From the NCBI GenBank assembly GCA_963844395.1, contig CAWJNX010000002.1:62001-126000 (forward strand): a stretch of DNA of 64,000 nt, given 5' to 3'. Position 1 is the first letter of the stretch. Each line of letters begins with the position of its first letter. The position numbers and the translations under genes were made by a program. Source of the DNA: VRUE01 sp963844395. Its GTDB lineage: Bacteria; Actinomycetota; Thermoleophilia; Solirubrobacterales; 70-9. Shown here one piece after another: positions 7,398-18,290 of the stretch. The notes beneath the pieces were generated by a model, which worked only from the letters and a program-made list of their open reading frames with translations, searched no databases and was not told the origin of the DNA.

Positions 7398-8020
7398 CGG
7401 TCCTCACCTCGACCACCGCGTTGCGCGAGCCCGGAATCGAGCCCTTGACCAGCAGCAGATTGCGCTCGGCGTCGACCTCGGCGACCTCAAGGCCCTTCTG
7501 GGTCCGGCGCTTGTTGCCCATCTGGCCCGGCATCCGCATCCCTTTGAAGACGCGGGCGGGAAAGGCGCTGGCGCCGATCGAACCCGGCGCGCGAACATTG
7601 TGGGAGCCGTGGGTGACCGGGCCACGGCTGAAGTTGTGGCGCTTGATCCCGCCCTGGAAGCCCTTGCCGATCGAGATGCCGGCGACCTTCACCTTCTGGC
7701 CGGCCTCGAAGGAGGCGACGGTCACGTCGTCGCCGATCTTTCGGGGCCTCCTCGGCGCCGAGGTCCTCGTCGCGGAACTCGACCACGTGCCGCATCGCCG
7801 GCGCTCCGGCCTTCTTCAGATGGCCCAGCTCGGCCTTGCTCAGCTTGCGCTCCGCCACCTCGCCGTAGGCGAGCTGGACGGCGGCGTAGCCGTCCCGCTC
7901 GGGCTCGCGGATCGCGGTCACCTTGCAGGGGCCGGCCTCGATCACCGTGACCGGGACGACCGTGCCGTCCTCGCGGAAGACCTGCGTCATGCCGAGCTTC
8001 TTGCCGAGGATCGCGGCCAT
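7390..8020 (-). CDS. rplC: Ribosomal protein L3, frame break near 7740
   Basis: ATG 8020 gives MAAILGKKLGMTQVFREDGT. The first 100 residues and the remainder (VTVASFEAGQKVKVAGISIG-KGFQGGIKRHNFSRGPVTHG) lie in different frames. Deleting one A in the AAA run near 7740 joins them through EEAPKIGDD and gives 209 residues. The methylatable Q of the GFQGG-type loop and the ending LLLVKGSIPGSRNAVVEVRT fit L3, an early 50S assembly protein. It starts 5 bases after rpsJ. Confidence 0.93.
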
Positions 8021-8025
8021 GGCGG

Positions 8026-8346
8026 CTAGAGGCGGATCTCGATGTCGACGCCGGCTGGCAGCGAGTCGAGGCGCTGCAGCGAGTCGACGGTTTTCGGCGA
8101 CGGCTGGAGGATGTCGATCAGCCGCTTGTGGGTGCGGATCTCGAAGTGCTCGCGCGAGTCCTTGTCCTTAAACGGGGAGCGGATCACGCAATAGACGTTT
8201 TTCTCGGTCGGCAGCGGCACCGGGCCGGAGACGCTGGCCCCAGTCCGCTCCGCGGTCTCGACGATCTCGCGGGCAGCCCGATCTATGGCGTCGTGGTCAT
8301 ACGCCTTCAGTCGGATTCGAATTTTTTGGGCCGCGATAGTCGCCAC
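8026..8346 (-). CDS. rpsJ: Ribosomal protein S10
   Basis: I choose GTG 8346 (V/MATIAAQKIRIRLKAYDHDA), giving 106 residues. The S10 signature PLPTEKNVYCVIRSPFKDKD and the ending LPAGVDIEIRL are intact. S10 (NusE) acts both in the 30S head and in antitermination complexes with NusB/NusG. It opens the S10 cluster and is separated from tuf by about 150 bases of GC-rich hairpins. A purine-rich stretch (GGGGAGGACGAAGAGAGAG) precedes the start. Confidence 0.96.
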   Translation of the reverse strand: MATIAAQKIRIRLKAYDHDAIDRAAREIVETAERTGASVSGPVPLPTEKNVYCVIRSPFKDKDSREHFEIRTHKRLIDILQPSPKTVDSLQRLDSLPAGVDIEIRL

Positions 8347-8390
8347 GGTTCTGCTCTCTCTTCGTCCTCCCCACACGGCCTTTACCGCGC

Positions 8391-8425
8391 GGAAGGGGCG
8401 CCGCCCCTGCTGGGGCGCCACCCCG
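8391..8425 (-). promoter_or_regulatory. GC-rich hairpin in the rpsJ leader
   Basis: The segment contains GGGGCGCC twice in inverted arrangement (GGGGCGCCaCCCC and GGGGCGCCgCCCC on opposite arms) about 50 bases before the rpsJ GTG. It could be an S10-leader control structure or part of a terminator. No known S10 leader consensus was recognised. Confidence 0.35.
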
Positions 8426-8446
8426 GTCGTATGTCTTTGAAATTGT

Positions 8447-8487
8447 CTCGCCGCCCGAGGGCGGCGAGGGCGGGTCTAGCCCGCCCT
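8447..8487 (-). terminator. Hairpins downstream of tuf
   Basis: Two overlapping stems follow the tuf stop on the minus strand: AGGGCGGG/CCCGCCCT and CTCGCCGCCC/GGGCGGCGAG. There is no clear U-run, so termination would be weak or Rho-assisted. The position between tuf and rpsJ suggests the two transcription units are partly separated. Confidence 0.5.
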
Positions 8488-8496
8488 GCTCGTTTG

Positions 8497-9681
<1,185 letters not shown>

Positions 9682-9753
9682 CTGCTCTCCGTTCTACCTT
9701 TCGAAGTTGGGTTTTCTGCGTGCGTGCGGGGAACCTGGGAAATATAGCCAGAA

Positions 9754-11865
<2,112 letters not shown>

Positions 11866-11946
11866 GGTCTTAAGGTAAGGGTTGTCTTGAAGTGGGGACG
11901 AGCTAAACGGAAGCCTTCCGGCGCGAACCGCCGGGATCGGCGCATG

Positions 11947-11966
11947 AAAAAGGCCCTCGCGGGCCC
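11947..11966 (-). terminator. Possible attenuator in the fusA leader
   Basis: Read toward fusA, the sequence GGCCCGCGAGGGCC is a perfect short stem followed directly by TTTTT, a classic intrinsic terminator, about 80 bases before the fusA ATG. It could end stray transcripts from the right or act as an attenuator in the fusA leader. Only the sequence pattern supports this. Confidence 0.45.
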
Positions 11967-12018
11967 GGCGAAACGAACTGCGAAAAAGCGAACCGCAAAG
12001 AAGCCTGAGCGGCGAGCG

Positions 12019-13035
12019 ATGATAGCAGCGGTACGGCAGCGCATACGCTCCGCACCGGGGCGTGCTGCGAAGCGTTTGAAGGCAGCCCCTGCGGCGGTCC
12101 GCAAGACCCCCGCGACGCTCCTCAGGCTGACGCGAAGGGTCGACCGACGGGCGAACCGTCTGCTGCTGCAAGCCTGGCCGCCGCTCGAGCGTCGCTGGCG
12201 GCGAGTTCATGCCCGAGCGAAGCGCTGGGGAAACTGGGCCGGGCGGCGACTGCGCCCGTTCGTCGTGCGGCTCTTCCGCCTCCTCGCCCGGCTCGAACGG
12301 CTGCTGCTGCGGACGCGCGACCTGACGATCCGGCTCGCGGTGCGGGCGAGCGCGCCGCTAACCCCAGAGCGGGCGATCGCAGCGACGATCGCTGCTGCTG
12401 CTGTCTGCCTCGCGGTCGCCCAGTTCGTCGATTACCGCGCCGTCGAGATCGGGCAGCCGGGCTACGCGGGGCTGCCCGCCGCCACGCCACCCACGGTCGG
12501 AGCAGAGAAGGCGGGCGAGGCCCACGCCTACCTCTTGCTGCCGGCGGCTCTGCTGGCCGCGGTCCTCGCGCTGCTGGCGATGCGCACCCCCCGCCGACGG
12601 GCCTCAAAGCGGACAGATAGTCCGCTTTTAGGCCCGTCGGCAGCGCGGCGCTCTCAAGGGCTCGGCCGCGTCGTCTTTGTGATCGGAGCGATCAGCCTTG
12701 CCGTCGTCCTCCTGGTCGACATGCCGGCGGGGCTCGACGAGGGCACCCAGGCGTCGCGCTTCTCCGGCGCGACCGCCGTCCTCGGTGACGGCTTCTACGC
12801 TGAGATCGCCTCGGCAGCCGGCCTGATGCTGGGCGGGCTGCTCCTTGTAGTGGCCCCAAAGGCAGCAGCCCGCTACCATGCGCGCCCGTGCCGAACACGA
12901 ACCAACTTATTCGCAAGGGGCGCAAGCGCCCTAAGAAGAAGACGACGACGCCGGGCCTCAAGTCGGGCCAGGGCAACAAAAAGAGCGTTGCGGCGCCGCA
13001 ACGGCGAGGCGTCTGCACCCGCGTCGCCACGGTAA
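12019..13035 (+). CDS. Membrane protein with four hydrophobic segments, basic N-terminus (unknown function)
   Basis: The open frame runs from 11887, but the first 44 codons are Lys/Arg/Ala-rich and overlap the fusA leader. I favour ATG 12019 (MIAAVRQRIRSAPGRAAKRL). A long Arg-rich region is followed by four hydrophobic segments (IAATIAAAAVCLAVAQFV, YLLLPAALLAAVLALLAM, VVFVIGAISLAVVLLVD, IASAAGLMLGGLLLVVAP). It fits an inner-membrane protein with a cytoplasmic basic domain. No family recognised. After the last segment the frame runs 148 bases into rpsL with an Arg-rich string, so the true C-terminus may end earlier or involve an indel near 12880. Confidence 0.6.
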   Translation: MIAAVRQRIRSAPGRAAKRLKAAPAAVRKTPATLLRLTRRVDRRANRLLLQAWPPLERRWRRVHARAKRWGNWAGRRLRPFVVRLFRLLARLERLLLRTRDLTIRLAVRASAPLTPERAIAATIAAAAVCLAVAQFVDYRAVEIGQPGYAGLPAATPPTVGAEKAGEAHAYLLLPAALLAAVLALLAMRTPRRRASKRTDSPLLGPSAARRSQGLGRVVFVIGAISLAVVLLVDMPAGLDEGTQASRFSGATAVLGDGFYAEIASAAGLMLGGLLLVVAPKAAARYHARPCRTRTNLFARGASALRRRRRRRASSRARATKRALRRRNGEASAPASPR

Positions 13036-13283
13036 CGCCGAAGAAGCCGAACTCCGCGCTGCGCAAGATCGCCCGTGTGCGCCTTACCAACGGGATGGAG
13101 GTCACGACCTACATCCCGGGCGAGGGGCACAACCTGCAGGAGCACTCGGTAGTCCTGATCAGGGGCGGGCGGGTCAAGGATTTGCCGGGCGTCCGCTACA
13201 AGGTCGTCCGCGGCACCCTCGACGCCTCTGGCGTTGCCGACCGCAAGCAGTCGCGCTCCCGCTACGGCGTCAAGGCCAGCTAG
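12888..13283 (+). CDS. rpsL: Ribosomal protein S12
   Basis: GTG 12888 starts V/MPNTNQLIRKGRKRPKKKTT, 131 residues. The conserved decoding-centre loops TPKKPNSALRK (with the Lys linked to streptomycin resistance) and PGVRYKVVRGTLDASGV are intact. S12 is at the A-site decoding centre. It is followed after six bases by rpsG. Both are on the plus strand, opposite to fusA, tuf, rpoB and rpoC. No clear Shine-Dalgarno sequence precedes the GTG, and the start lies inside the 3' part of the membrane-protein frame. Confidence 0.97.
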   Translation: MPNTNQLIRKGRKRPKKKTTTPGLKSGQGNKKSVAAPQRRGVCTRVATVTPKKPNSALRKIARVRLTNGMEVTTYIPGEGHNLQEHSVVLIRGGRVKDLPGVRYKVVRGTLDASGVADRKQSRSRYGVKAS

Positions 13284-13289
13284 CAACCG

Positions 13290-13760
13290 ATGCCGCGCCG
13301 TTCCGCAGCCACGATTCGCCCGGTCGAGCCCGACGCGCGGCACCGCAACCGCCTCGTCCAGCAGCTGATCAACAAGGTCATGCAGAGCGGCAAGAAGTCG
13401 CTGGCCGAGCGGATCGTCTACGACGCATTGGCAATCGTCGGCGAGCGCTCCGGCGAGGATCCGGTCGAGACGCTAGAGGCAGCGATCAAAAATCTGACCC
13501 CGGTGCTCGAGGTCCGCTCGCGCCGGGTCGGCGGCGCCACCTACCAGGTGCCGGTCGAGGTACCCGCCCGCCGCGCCCGCACCCTGGCGATCCGCTGGCT
13601 GGTCGACTTCGCTCGTGCCCGCCGCGAATACGCGATGTCGGAGCGGCTCGCCGGCGAGATCCTCGACTCGATCCAGCAGCAGGGCGGGGCCTGGAAGCGG
13701 AAGGACGACATCTACCGCATGGCCCAGGCCAACAAGGCCTTCGCGCACTATCGCTGGTAG
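13290..13760 (+). CDS. rpsG: Ribosomal protein S7
   Basis: A 156-residue intact protein with the S7 signature VQQLINKVMQSGKKSLAERI and GGATYQVPVEVPARRARTLA, ending AQANKAFAHYRW. S7 nucleates 30S head assembly and contacts E-site tRNA. It closes the rpsL-rpsG pair; fusA, which normally follows on the same strand, is instead on the opposite strand upstream of rpsL. A HAD-like gene follows 13 bases later and may share the transcript. Confidence 0.98.
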   Translation: MPRRSAATIRPVEPDARHRNRLVQQLINKVMQSGKKSLAERIVYDALAIVGERSGEDPVETLEAAIKNLTPVLEVRSRRVGGATYQVPVEVPARRARTLAIRWLVDFARARREYAMSERLAGEILDSIQQQGGAWKRKDDIYRMAQANKAFAHYRW

Positions 13761-13773
13761 CTAGCCTGGCTCC

Positions 13774-14250
13774 ATGAGCCGACCCGTCCTTGCCGTCGAC
13801 GTCGACGGGGTCATATCTTTGTTCGGCTTCGATCAGCCGCCCAAGGGCTCCCAGGCGCGCTTTGAGCTGATCGACGGCATGGTCCACTGCATCTCTCTGG
13901 TCGCCGGAGAGCGGCTGCGGCGGCTGGGCGAGCACTACGAACTGGTCTGGGCGACCGGCTGGGAGGACAAAGCGAACGACTACCTGCCCAACCTGCTGGG
14001 CATGGCGGAGCTTCCCTACCTCAGCTTTGACGGTGCCGCCCGCTTCGGCTCCGCCCACTGGAAGCTCGGGCCGCTGGAGGAGTACGGCAAGGGCCGGGCG
14101 TTGGCCTGGATCGACGACAGCTTTGATGAGAGTTGCTACGAGTGGGCGCGGGACCGCGACGAGCCAACCCTGCTGGTGCCAACCGAGTCCCACCTCGGCC
14201 TGGAGGACGCCCAGGTCGAAGCGTTGACGGTCTGGGCAAGAGGCCTTTGA
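13774..14250 (+). CDS. HAD-superfamily-like protein
   Basis: 158 residues, MSRPVLAVDVDGVISLFGF. Motif I is DVDGV (nucleophile and acid/base aspartates near residues 9 and 11), motif II is WATGW (the Thr), and motif IV is WIDDSFD. This fits a small cytoplasmic HAD phosphohydrolase without an obvious large cap domain. Substrate unknown. It begins 13 bases after rpsG, so it is probably cotranscribed with rpsL-rpsG. The fold assignment rests on motifs only. Confidence 0.75.
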   Translation: MSRPVLAVDVDGVISLFGFDQPPKGSQARFELIDGMVHCISLVAGERLRRLGEHYELVWATGWEDKANDYLPNLLGMAELPYLSFDGAARFGSAHWKLGPLEEYGKGRALAWIDDSFDESCYEWARDRDEPTLLVPTESHLGLEDAQVEALTVWARGL

Positions 14251-14267
14251 CCGCCTAGACTTGGCCA

Positions 14268-14612
14268 ATGGAGGGATTGTGGCCGATCTTCTTCCTGCTG
14301 GTTGTCCTGAAGATTCCGGTCTTCGGAGCGCTTTGGCTTGTCTGGTGGGCTAGTAGGGCTCCAGAGGCCGAGAGCAACGCAGCTGACGATTCCGAAGGCG
14401 GTTTCGGGCGTTGGCGTCCTCAGCCGATCTTGCCCCGAGGGCCGCGGCGCGGTCCGGGTGGCGGAGCGGTTGGGAGGGGATGGGGTGCCCCTCCTGGTTG
14501 CTGGGCTTTTCGCCGGTCGCGTGACGTCTCTCGGGGAGTGGGCTGTGCGAAAAGCAGGACGCCGCTGCGCGGGAGGGGCACCCCATCCCCTCCTTCCCGG
14601 CCGCCTGGCTAA
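14268..14612 (+). CDS. Small membrane protein; C-terminus runs into a palindromic repeat
   Basis: MEGLWPIFFLLVVLKIPVFG begins a single transmembrane helix (WPIFFLLVVLKIPVFGALWL) followed by a Trp-rich junction and a soluble PRGPRRGPGGG tail. From about residue 69 onward the frame lies in a 122-bp palindromic repeat (14472-14593), giving Arg/Pro/Gly text with no protein character. The gene was probably shorter, or had a different end, before the repeat inserted. Function unknown. It starts 17 bases after the HAD-like gene. Confidence 0.55.
   Translation: MEGLWPIFFLLVVLKIPVFGALWLVWWASRAPEAESNAADDSEGGFGRWRPQPILPRGPRRGPGGGAVGRGWGAPPGCWAFRRSRDVSRGVGCAKSRTPLRGRGTPSPPSRPPG
14472..14593. repeat. Palindromic repeat with GGGTGCCC core, copy A
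   Basis: Terminal arms GGGAGGGGATGGGGTGCCCC and its inverse (14572-14593) flank an interior containing a second inverted pair, GCTTTTCGC/GCGAAAAGC. The whole unit matches 18332-18450 in the opposite orientation. It lies between the small membrane protein and the convergent monooxygenase gene, so it may also act as a bidirectional terminator. Confidence 0.8.
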
Positions 14613-14643
14613 GACTTACGCTCAGGCCGCCTGTTTGATGCCC

Positions 14644-15966
14644 TCAGGCCGGCTGGGTGACACGCTTGCGCTCGCGGCGGATTTCTCGCAGGTAGGGGTG
14701 GAAGTCGACCTCGATCGTGTGGCGCTTGGAGGCTACGAAGCGCTTGCCCATGCGTCGTTCGTAGGTGGCGATCTCCGTTCGCATCTCCTCGGTTGAGGGC
14801 AAGCTGGCTTTCCCTTCGAGGAGGTCGGCGATCCATTCGGACTGGGCCTCAGCGATCGGCATGATTGGCCCTAGGGGCTGGATGAAGCCGATGAAGTAGA
14901 GGCCGGGGCGATCGGCCGATACGACGCGGCGGTAGAGGCGCATTCGGTTGTCCGGGGCCGTGAAGACCTCCGGGGCGAGGAAGGGGAAGCTCATCTTGTA
15001 GCCCGTGCAGTAGACAACGAGGTCGATCTCCTCTTCGCTGCCGTCGGCGAAGCGGACGGTGCCGCCGCCAGCGAAGCGGTCGATGTTCGGCTTGACGGCG
15101 ATGTCGCCGTGGCCGATTCGTGAGAGCACCTCCGAGGAGACGGTGGGATGCGCCTCGAGCAGCTTGTGGTCCGGCTTCGGCAGCCCGTAGTCGGTCATAT
15201 CGCCGACCGCGAGCTTCAGCAGCCGCGCCATCATGAAGCGCTGGACCGGCAGCGGCAGCCGGCTGACGACCGGCGGCGAGGCTTCATCGATCGGTTTCCC
15301 GCCCAGGTACTTGGGCAGGACGTAGGCACCGCGGCGCATCGCCAGAAACGTCTTCTCGGCGATTCGCGATGCCTCGACGGCAATGTCAACCGCCGAGTTG
15401 CCGATCCCGAGCACGAGCACCCGCTTGCCCTCCAGGACGTCGGGCTCACGGTAGTAGTGAGCATGGATCTGCTCGCCCTCGAACGCGTCGGCGCCGGGGA
15501 AAGGCGGCTCAGGCCAGCGCGGGTCCCAGTGATGGCCGTTGGCAACAAGCACCGCCCGGTAGCGGCTCGTTTCCCGCCTGCCGTCCCCGTCCTGGACCGT
15601 AACCTCCCACTCACCGTCAACCGGCTCGACAGAGACCACTTCGGTGTTGAAGCGGATCTTCTGCGCCAGCCCAAACCGCTCCGCGTAGGCGTCGAAGTAG
15701 TCCGCGATGTGCCCGTGCGAGGGATAGTCCGGATAGTCCTCAGGCATCGGAAAGGCCTTGAAAGACATCAGCTTCCGCGAGCTGTTGATGTGCAACGACC
15801 GATACGCCGAAGACATCCCATTGTCGTTCCGATACCGCCAGTTCCCCCCAATCTGCGACCCCTTCTCGAAGCAATCAAATGGGATCCCCCGCGCGCTCAG
15901 CACCTGACAAGCCGTAATCCCAGAGGATCCGGCGCCGACGACGCAAACCTTTTCGGGGTTGGCCAC
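14644..15966 (-). CDS. Flavin-containing monooxygenase-like protein
   Basis: 440 residues, intact. The FAD-binding GxGxxG motif is VVGAGSSG (residues 9-16), the FMO-type linker is FEGEQIHAHYY, and the NADPH-binding motif is LGIGNSA. The YCTGY element near the C-terminal third also fits FMO and Baeyer-Villiger-like enzymes. It would oxygenate a small nucleophilic or carbonyl substrate in the cytoplasm using NADPH and oxygen; the substrate cannot be read from sequence. It is a lone minus-strand gene in a plus-strand block, flanked on both sides by palindromic repeats. Confidence 0.85.
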   Translation of the reverse strand: MANPEKVCVVGAGSSGITACQVLSARGIPFDCFEKGSQIGGNWRYRNDNGMSSAYRSLHINSSRKLMSFKAFPMPEDYPDYPSHGHIADYFDAYAERFGLAQKIRFNTEVVSVEPVDGEWEVTVQDGDGRRETSRYRAVLVANGHHWDPRWPEPPFPGADAFEGEQIHAHYYREPDVLEGKRVLVLGIGNSAVDIAVEASRIAEKTFLAMRRGAYVLPKYLGGKPIDEASPPVVSRLPLPVQRFMMARLLKLAVGDMTDYGLPKPDHKLLEAHPTVSSEVLSRIGHGDIAVKPNIDRFAGGGTVRFADGSEEEIDLVVYCTGYKMSFPFLAPEVFTAPDNRMRLYRRVVSADRPGLYFIGFIQPLGPIMPIAEAQSEWIADLLEGKASLPSTEEMRTEIATYERRMGKRFVASKRHTIEVDFHPYLREIRRERKRVTQPA

Positions 15967-15984
15967 GCAGCCAATCTACCGACA

Positions 15985-16057
15985 GGGCCGGGGTGCCCGT
16001 CCGGCGGAACTTGTGAGCCCCGAAGGGGCGGGTTCCGACGGATGGGCACCCCGACCC
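15985..16057. repeat. Palindromic repeat with GGGTGCCC core, copy C
   Basis: A 73-bp nearly complete palindrome. The left arm (15985-16010) contains GGGGTGCCC and CGGAAC; the right arm (16032-16057) contains GTTCCG and GGGCACCCC; the loop carries a smaller GCCCC/GGGGC stem. It lies 18 bases upstream of the monooxygenase start, in the divergent region before the secreted repeat protein. It shares the core but not the interior of copies A and B. Confidence 0.75.
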
Positions 16058-16166
16058 TTCAGGCACAGGGGTGACGAAATTCACCCCTTGGGTCCGTAGT
16101 CGCAGAGCCGGATCCAACCGAAGCTGGGCTCATCGGGATTCACAAACAAAACGAAAGGACACTCCG

Positions 16167-16865
16167 ATGAACCGCAACCGCAAGTTCCGCCCCTCCCCCG
16201 CAATGATCGTCAGCTGCGTCGCCCTGTTTCTGGCCCTCGTCGGCACCGCCTTCGCGGCCCCCAAGCTCGCCGTCCGCTCGGCGCAGATCGTCGACGCGAC
16301 GATCCGCACCAGCGACCTCCGCGACGAAGCCGTCAAATCGGCCAAAGTCGCGAACGGCACCCTGACCGCCGACGACCTCGGCATCGACTCGGTCAACTCC
16401 GACGAGATCGCAAAAGACGCGGTCAAGACGGACGAGATCGCCGAAAACGCCGTCGCCTCCCCCGAGGTAGCTCCCGACTCGCTCACCGCAGGAGACCTCG
16501 GCGCAGCCTCGGTCACCTCCTCGGAGGTAGCCGACCAGTCGCTGACGCAGAACGACCTCGGCCCTAACTCGGTCGGCTCGAGCGAGCTGCAGACCGGCGC
16601 CGTCCGCGCCTCCGAGCTCGGCACGATCATCCAGGTCTCGAACAGCACGACGATCAAAGGCGGCGCCAACGCCAGCGTCAGCGCCGCCTGCCCGGCAGGC
16701 ACCATCGTGATCAGCGGCGGCGGCCGGTCCGGCTTCTACCAGGTCCACCTAGCCTCCTCCTACCGCAGCGGCAATGGCTGGCTAGTAGACGCCCGCAGCA
16801 GCGCCGCAGGCGACACCACCATCACCGCATACGCCTACTGCCTAACCGGCGGCAGCAGCAACTAG
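16167..16865 (+). CDS. Secreted protein with short DDLG/SSE repeats
   Basis: ATG 16167 is preceded by GAAAGGA. The 232-residue product has a signal peptide (AMIVSCVALFLALVGTAFA|AP). Residues 45-155 are built from short degenerate repeats of the type LTADDLGIDSVNSDEIAKDA, V-T/S-EI and SLTxxDLG, which suggest a solenoid or beta-helix-like stalk. A compact C-terminal domain (residues 155-232, two Cys) follows. Proteins of this layout are common in Solirubrobacterales secretomes; function unknown. A terminator hairpin follows. Confidence 0.8.
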   Translation: MNRNRKFRPSPAMIVSCVALFLALVGTAFAAPKLAVRSAQIVDATIRTSDLRDEAVKSAKVANGTLTADDLGIDSVNSDEIAKDAVKTDEIAENAVASPEVAPDSLTAGDLGAASVTSSEVADQSLTQNDLGPNSVGSSELQTGAVRASELGTIIQVSNSTTIKGGANASVSAACPAGTIVISGGGRSGFYQVHLASSYRSGNGWLVDARSSAAGDTTITAYAYCLTGGSSN

Positions 16866-16889
16866 ACCACAAATCAACCACTGACGGGC

Positions 16890-16918
16890 CGACGGCCGGG
16901 GCTCACGCCTCGGCCGTC
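16890..16918 (+). terminator. Terminator hairpin after the secreted repeat protein
   Basis: The stem CGACGGCCGGGGC/GCCTCGGCCGTCG with a four-base loop lies 25 bases after the stop codon and is followed by CTCGGTTTCC. The stem is strong and the T-tract weak. Confidence 0.6.
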
Positions 16919-17011
16919 GCTCGGTTTCCCGAAGGATCGGCGAAAAAGACGAGCAGTACTCAATACCAACGTATTTGCGTTTAGTTCTACTACCCGCTAT
17001 CTTGTTTGCAT

Positions 17012-18250
17012 ATGGTACCTCGCCGATATTGGACCGACTCAGTCGAGCGGGCCTGGCAGCGACGCTCTGTCCTGTGGCTTGCGGGGGTCCGTCGGGCGGG
17101 TAAGACCGTTCTCTGTCGGAGCCTCGAGGACGTGGAGTATCTCGACTGCGAGCTGCCCCGAACGCGACGCTTGATGGACGATCCGGAGGCATTCCTGGAG
17201 GAACGACGAGGTCGGCGAATCGTGCTCGACGAGGTCCATCGTCTCTCGAATCCATCCGAGCTGCTGAAGATCGCCGCCGATCACTTTCCCGAAACCTCGG
17301 TCCTCGCAACTGGCTCTTCCACGCTGGAGGCAACCGCCAAGTTTCGAGACACGCTGGCTGGCCGCAAGGAGACCGTCTGGTTGACGCCGATGATCGCCAC
17401 CGACCTCGTGGACTTCGGGATGGAAGACCTCACGCACCGACTTCTTCGCGGCGGCCTGCCCCCTTTCTTCATCTCCGACGACCTTCCTGAGCGCGACTTT
17501 CAAGATTGGATCGACGCATACTGGGCGAAGGACATTCAAGAGCTGTTCCGGCTCGAACGCCGGTGGTCTTTCCAGCGCTTCGTCGAGCTGCTGTTTGCAC
17601 AAAGCGGCGGGGTCTTTGAGGCAACCCGCTTCGCCGCGCCGTGCGAGGTCAGTCGGCAGACGATCTCCAATTACCTGGCGGCGCTGGAGGCGACCTTCGT
17701 TGCCCACGTCGTCCGCCCCTTCAGCTCACGTCGCTCGACGGAGATCGTCTCCGCCCCGAAGGTGTACGGGTTTGACACCGGCTTTGTCAGCTATTACCGC
17801 GGGTGGGATGCCCTTCGCACCGAAGATCTCGGCATCCTCTGGGAGCACTACGTGCTCAATGAGATGCAGGGCCGCCTCCAGCAGCGCTCGCCACGCTACT
17901 GGCGCAACAAGCACGGCGCCGAGGTGGATTTCGTCATTCCTCGCCTCGGACAGGATGAACCGACTGCAATCGAGTGCAAGTGGAAGGCGGCTTCATTCGA
18001 CGCAAGCGCCCTCGCGTCGTTCAGGCGCCTCTATCCAAAGGGAGCGAGCTTCGTCGTCGCCACCGACATCGACACCCCCTACAAGCGCACCTACGATGGC
18101 TTCGAGGTCGAGTTCGTCTCCCTCGAGCGCCTGATCGCCCGCCTCTCTGGCCCAGGACGGCGCATCCTCGACGCCCCCGACACGCCCGCCCCGGAACCAA
18201 ACGCCCTGCGCAAAGAGCTAAACGCAGCCCGAACCAAACCACGCTCTTGA
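17012..18250 (+). CDS. AAA-type ATPase with C-terminal DUF4143 domain
   Basis: From ATG 17012 the product has 412 residues. Walker A is GVRRAGKT (residues 25-32) and Walker B is RIVLDEVH (69-76), typical of AAA_14. The C-terminal half is DUF4143-like, with WRNKHGAEVDFVI and IECKWK, a restriction-endonuclease-like PD-(D/E)xK arrangement. Such proteins are common orphan accessory genes; their role is uncertain (defence or toxin-linked ideas exist). The roughly 70 bases upstream are strikingly AT-rich compared with the surroundings, which suggests acquisition by transfer. It converges on rpoC, with palindromic repeats between. Confidence 0.85.
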   Translation: MVPRRYWTDSVERAWQRRSVLWLAGVRRAGKTVLCRSLEDVEYLDCELPRTRRLMDDPEAFLEERRGRRIVLDEVHRLSNPSELLKIAADHFPETSVLATGSSTLEATAKFRDTLAGRKETVWLTPMIATDLVDFGMEDLTHRLLRGGLPPFFISDDLPERDFQDWIDAYWAKDIQELFRLERRWSFQRFVELLFAQSGGVFEATRFAAPCEVSRQTISNYLAALEATFVAHVVRPFSSRRSTEIVSAPKVYGFDTGFVSYYRGWDALRTEDLGILWEHYVLNEMQGRLQQRSPRYWRNKHGAEVDFVIPRLGQDEPTAIECKWKAASFDASALASFRRLYPKGASFVVATDIDTPYKRTYDGFEVEFVSLERLIARLSGPGRRILDAPDTPAPEPNALRKELNAARTKPRS

Positions 18251-18290
18251 AGCTACGCCAGCTCTCCCAAGAGAGAACACCGTCCCGTAA

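Noticed and set aside
11866..12210. N-terminal extension of EF-G upstream of 11865
   Set aside because: The upstream frame is Arg/Pro-rich and unlike any EF-G; the canonical start MPRTFPLEKTRNIG is present at 11865 and gives the normal length.
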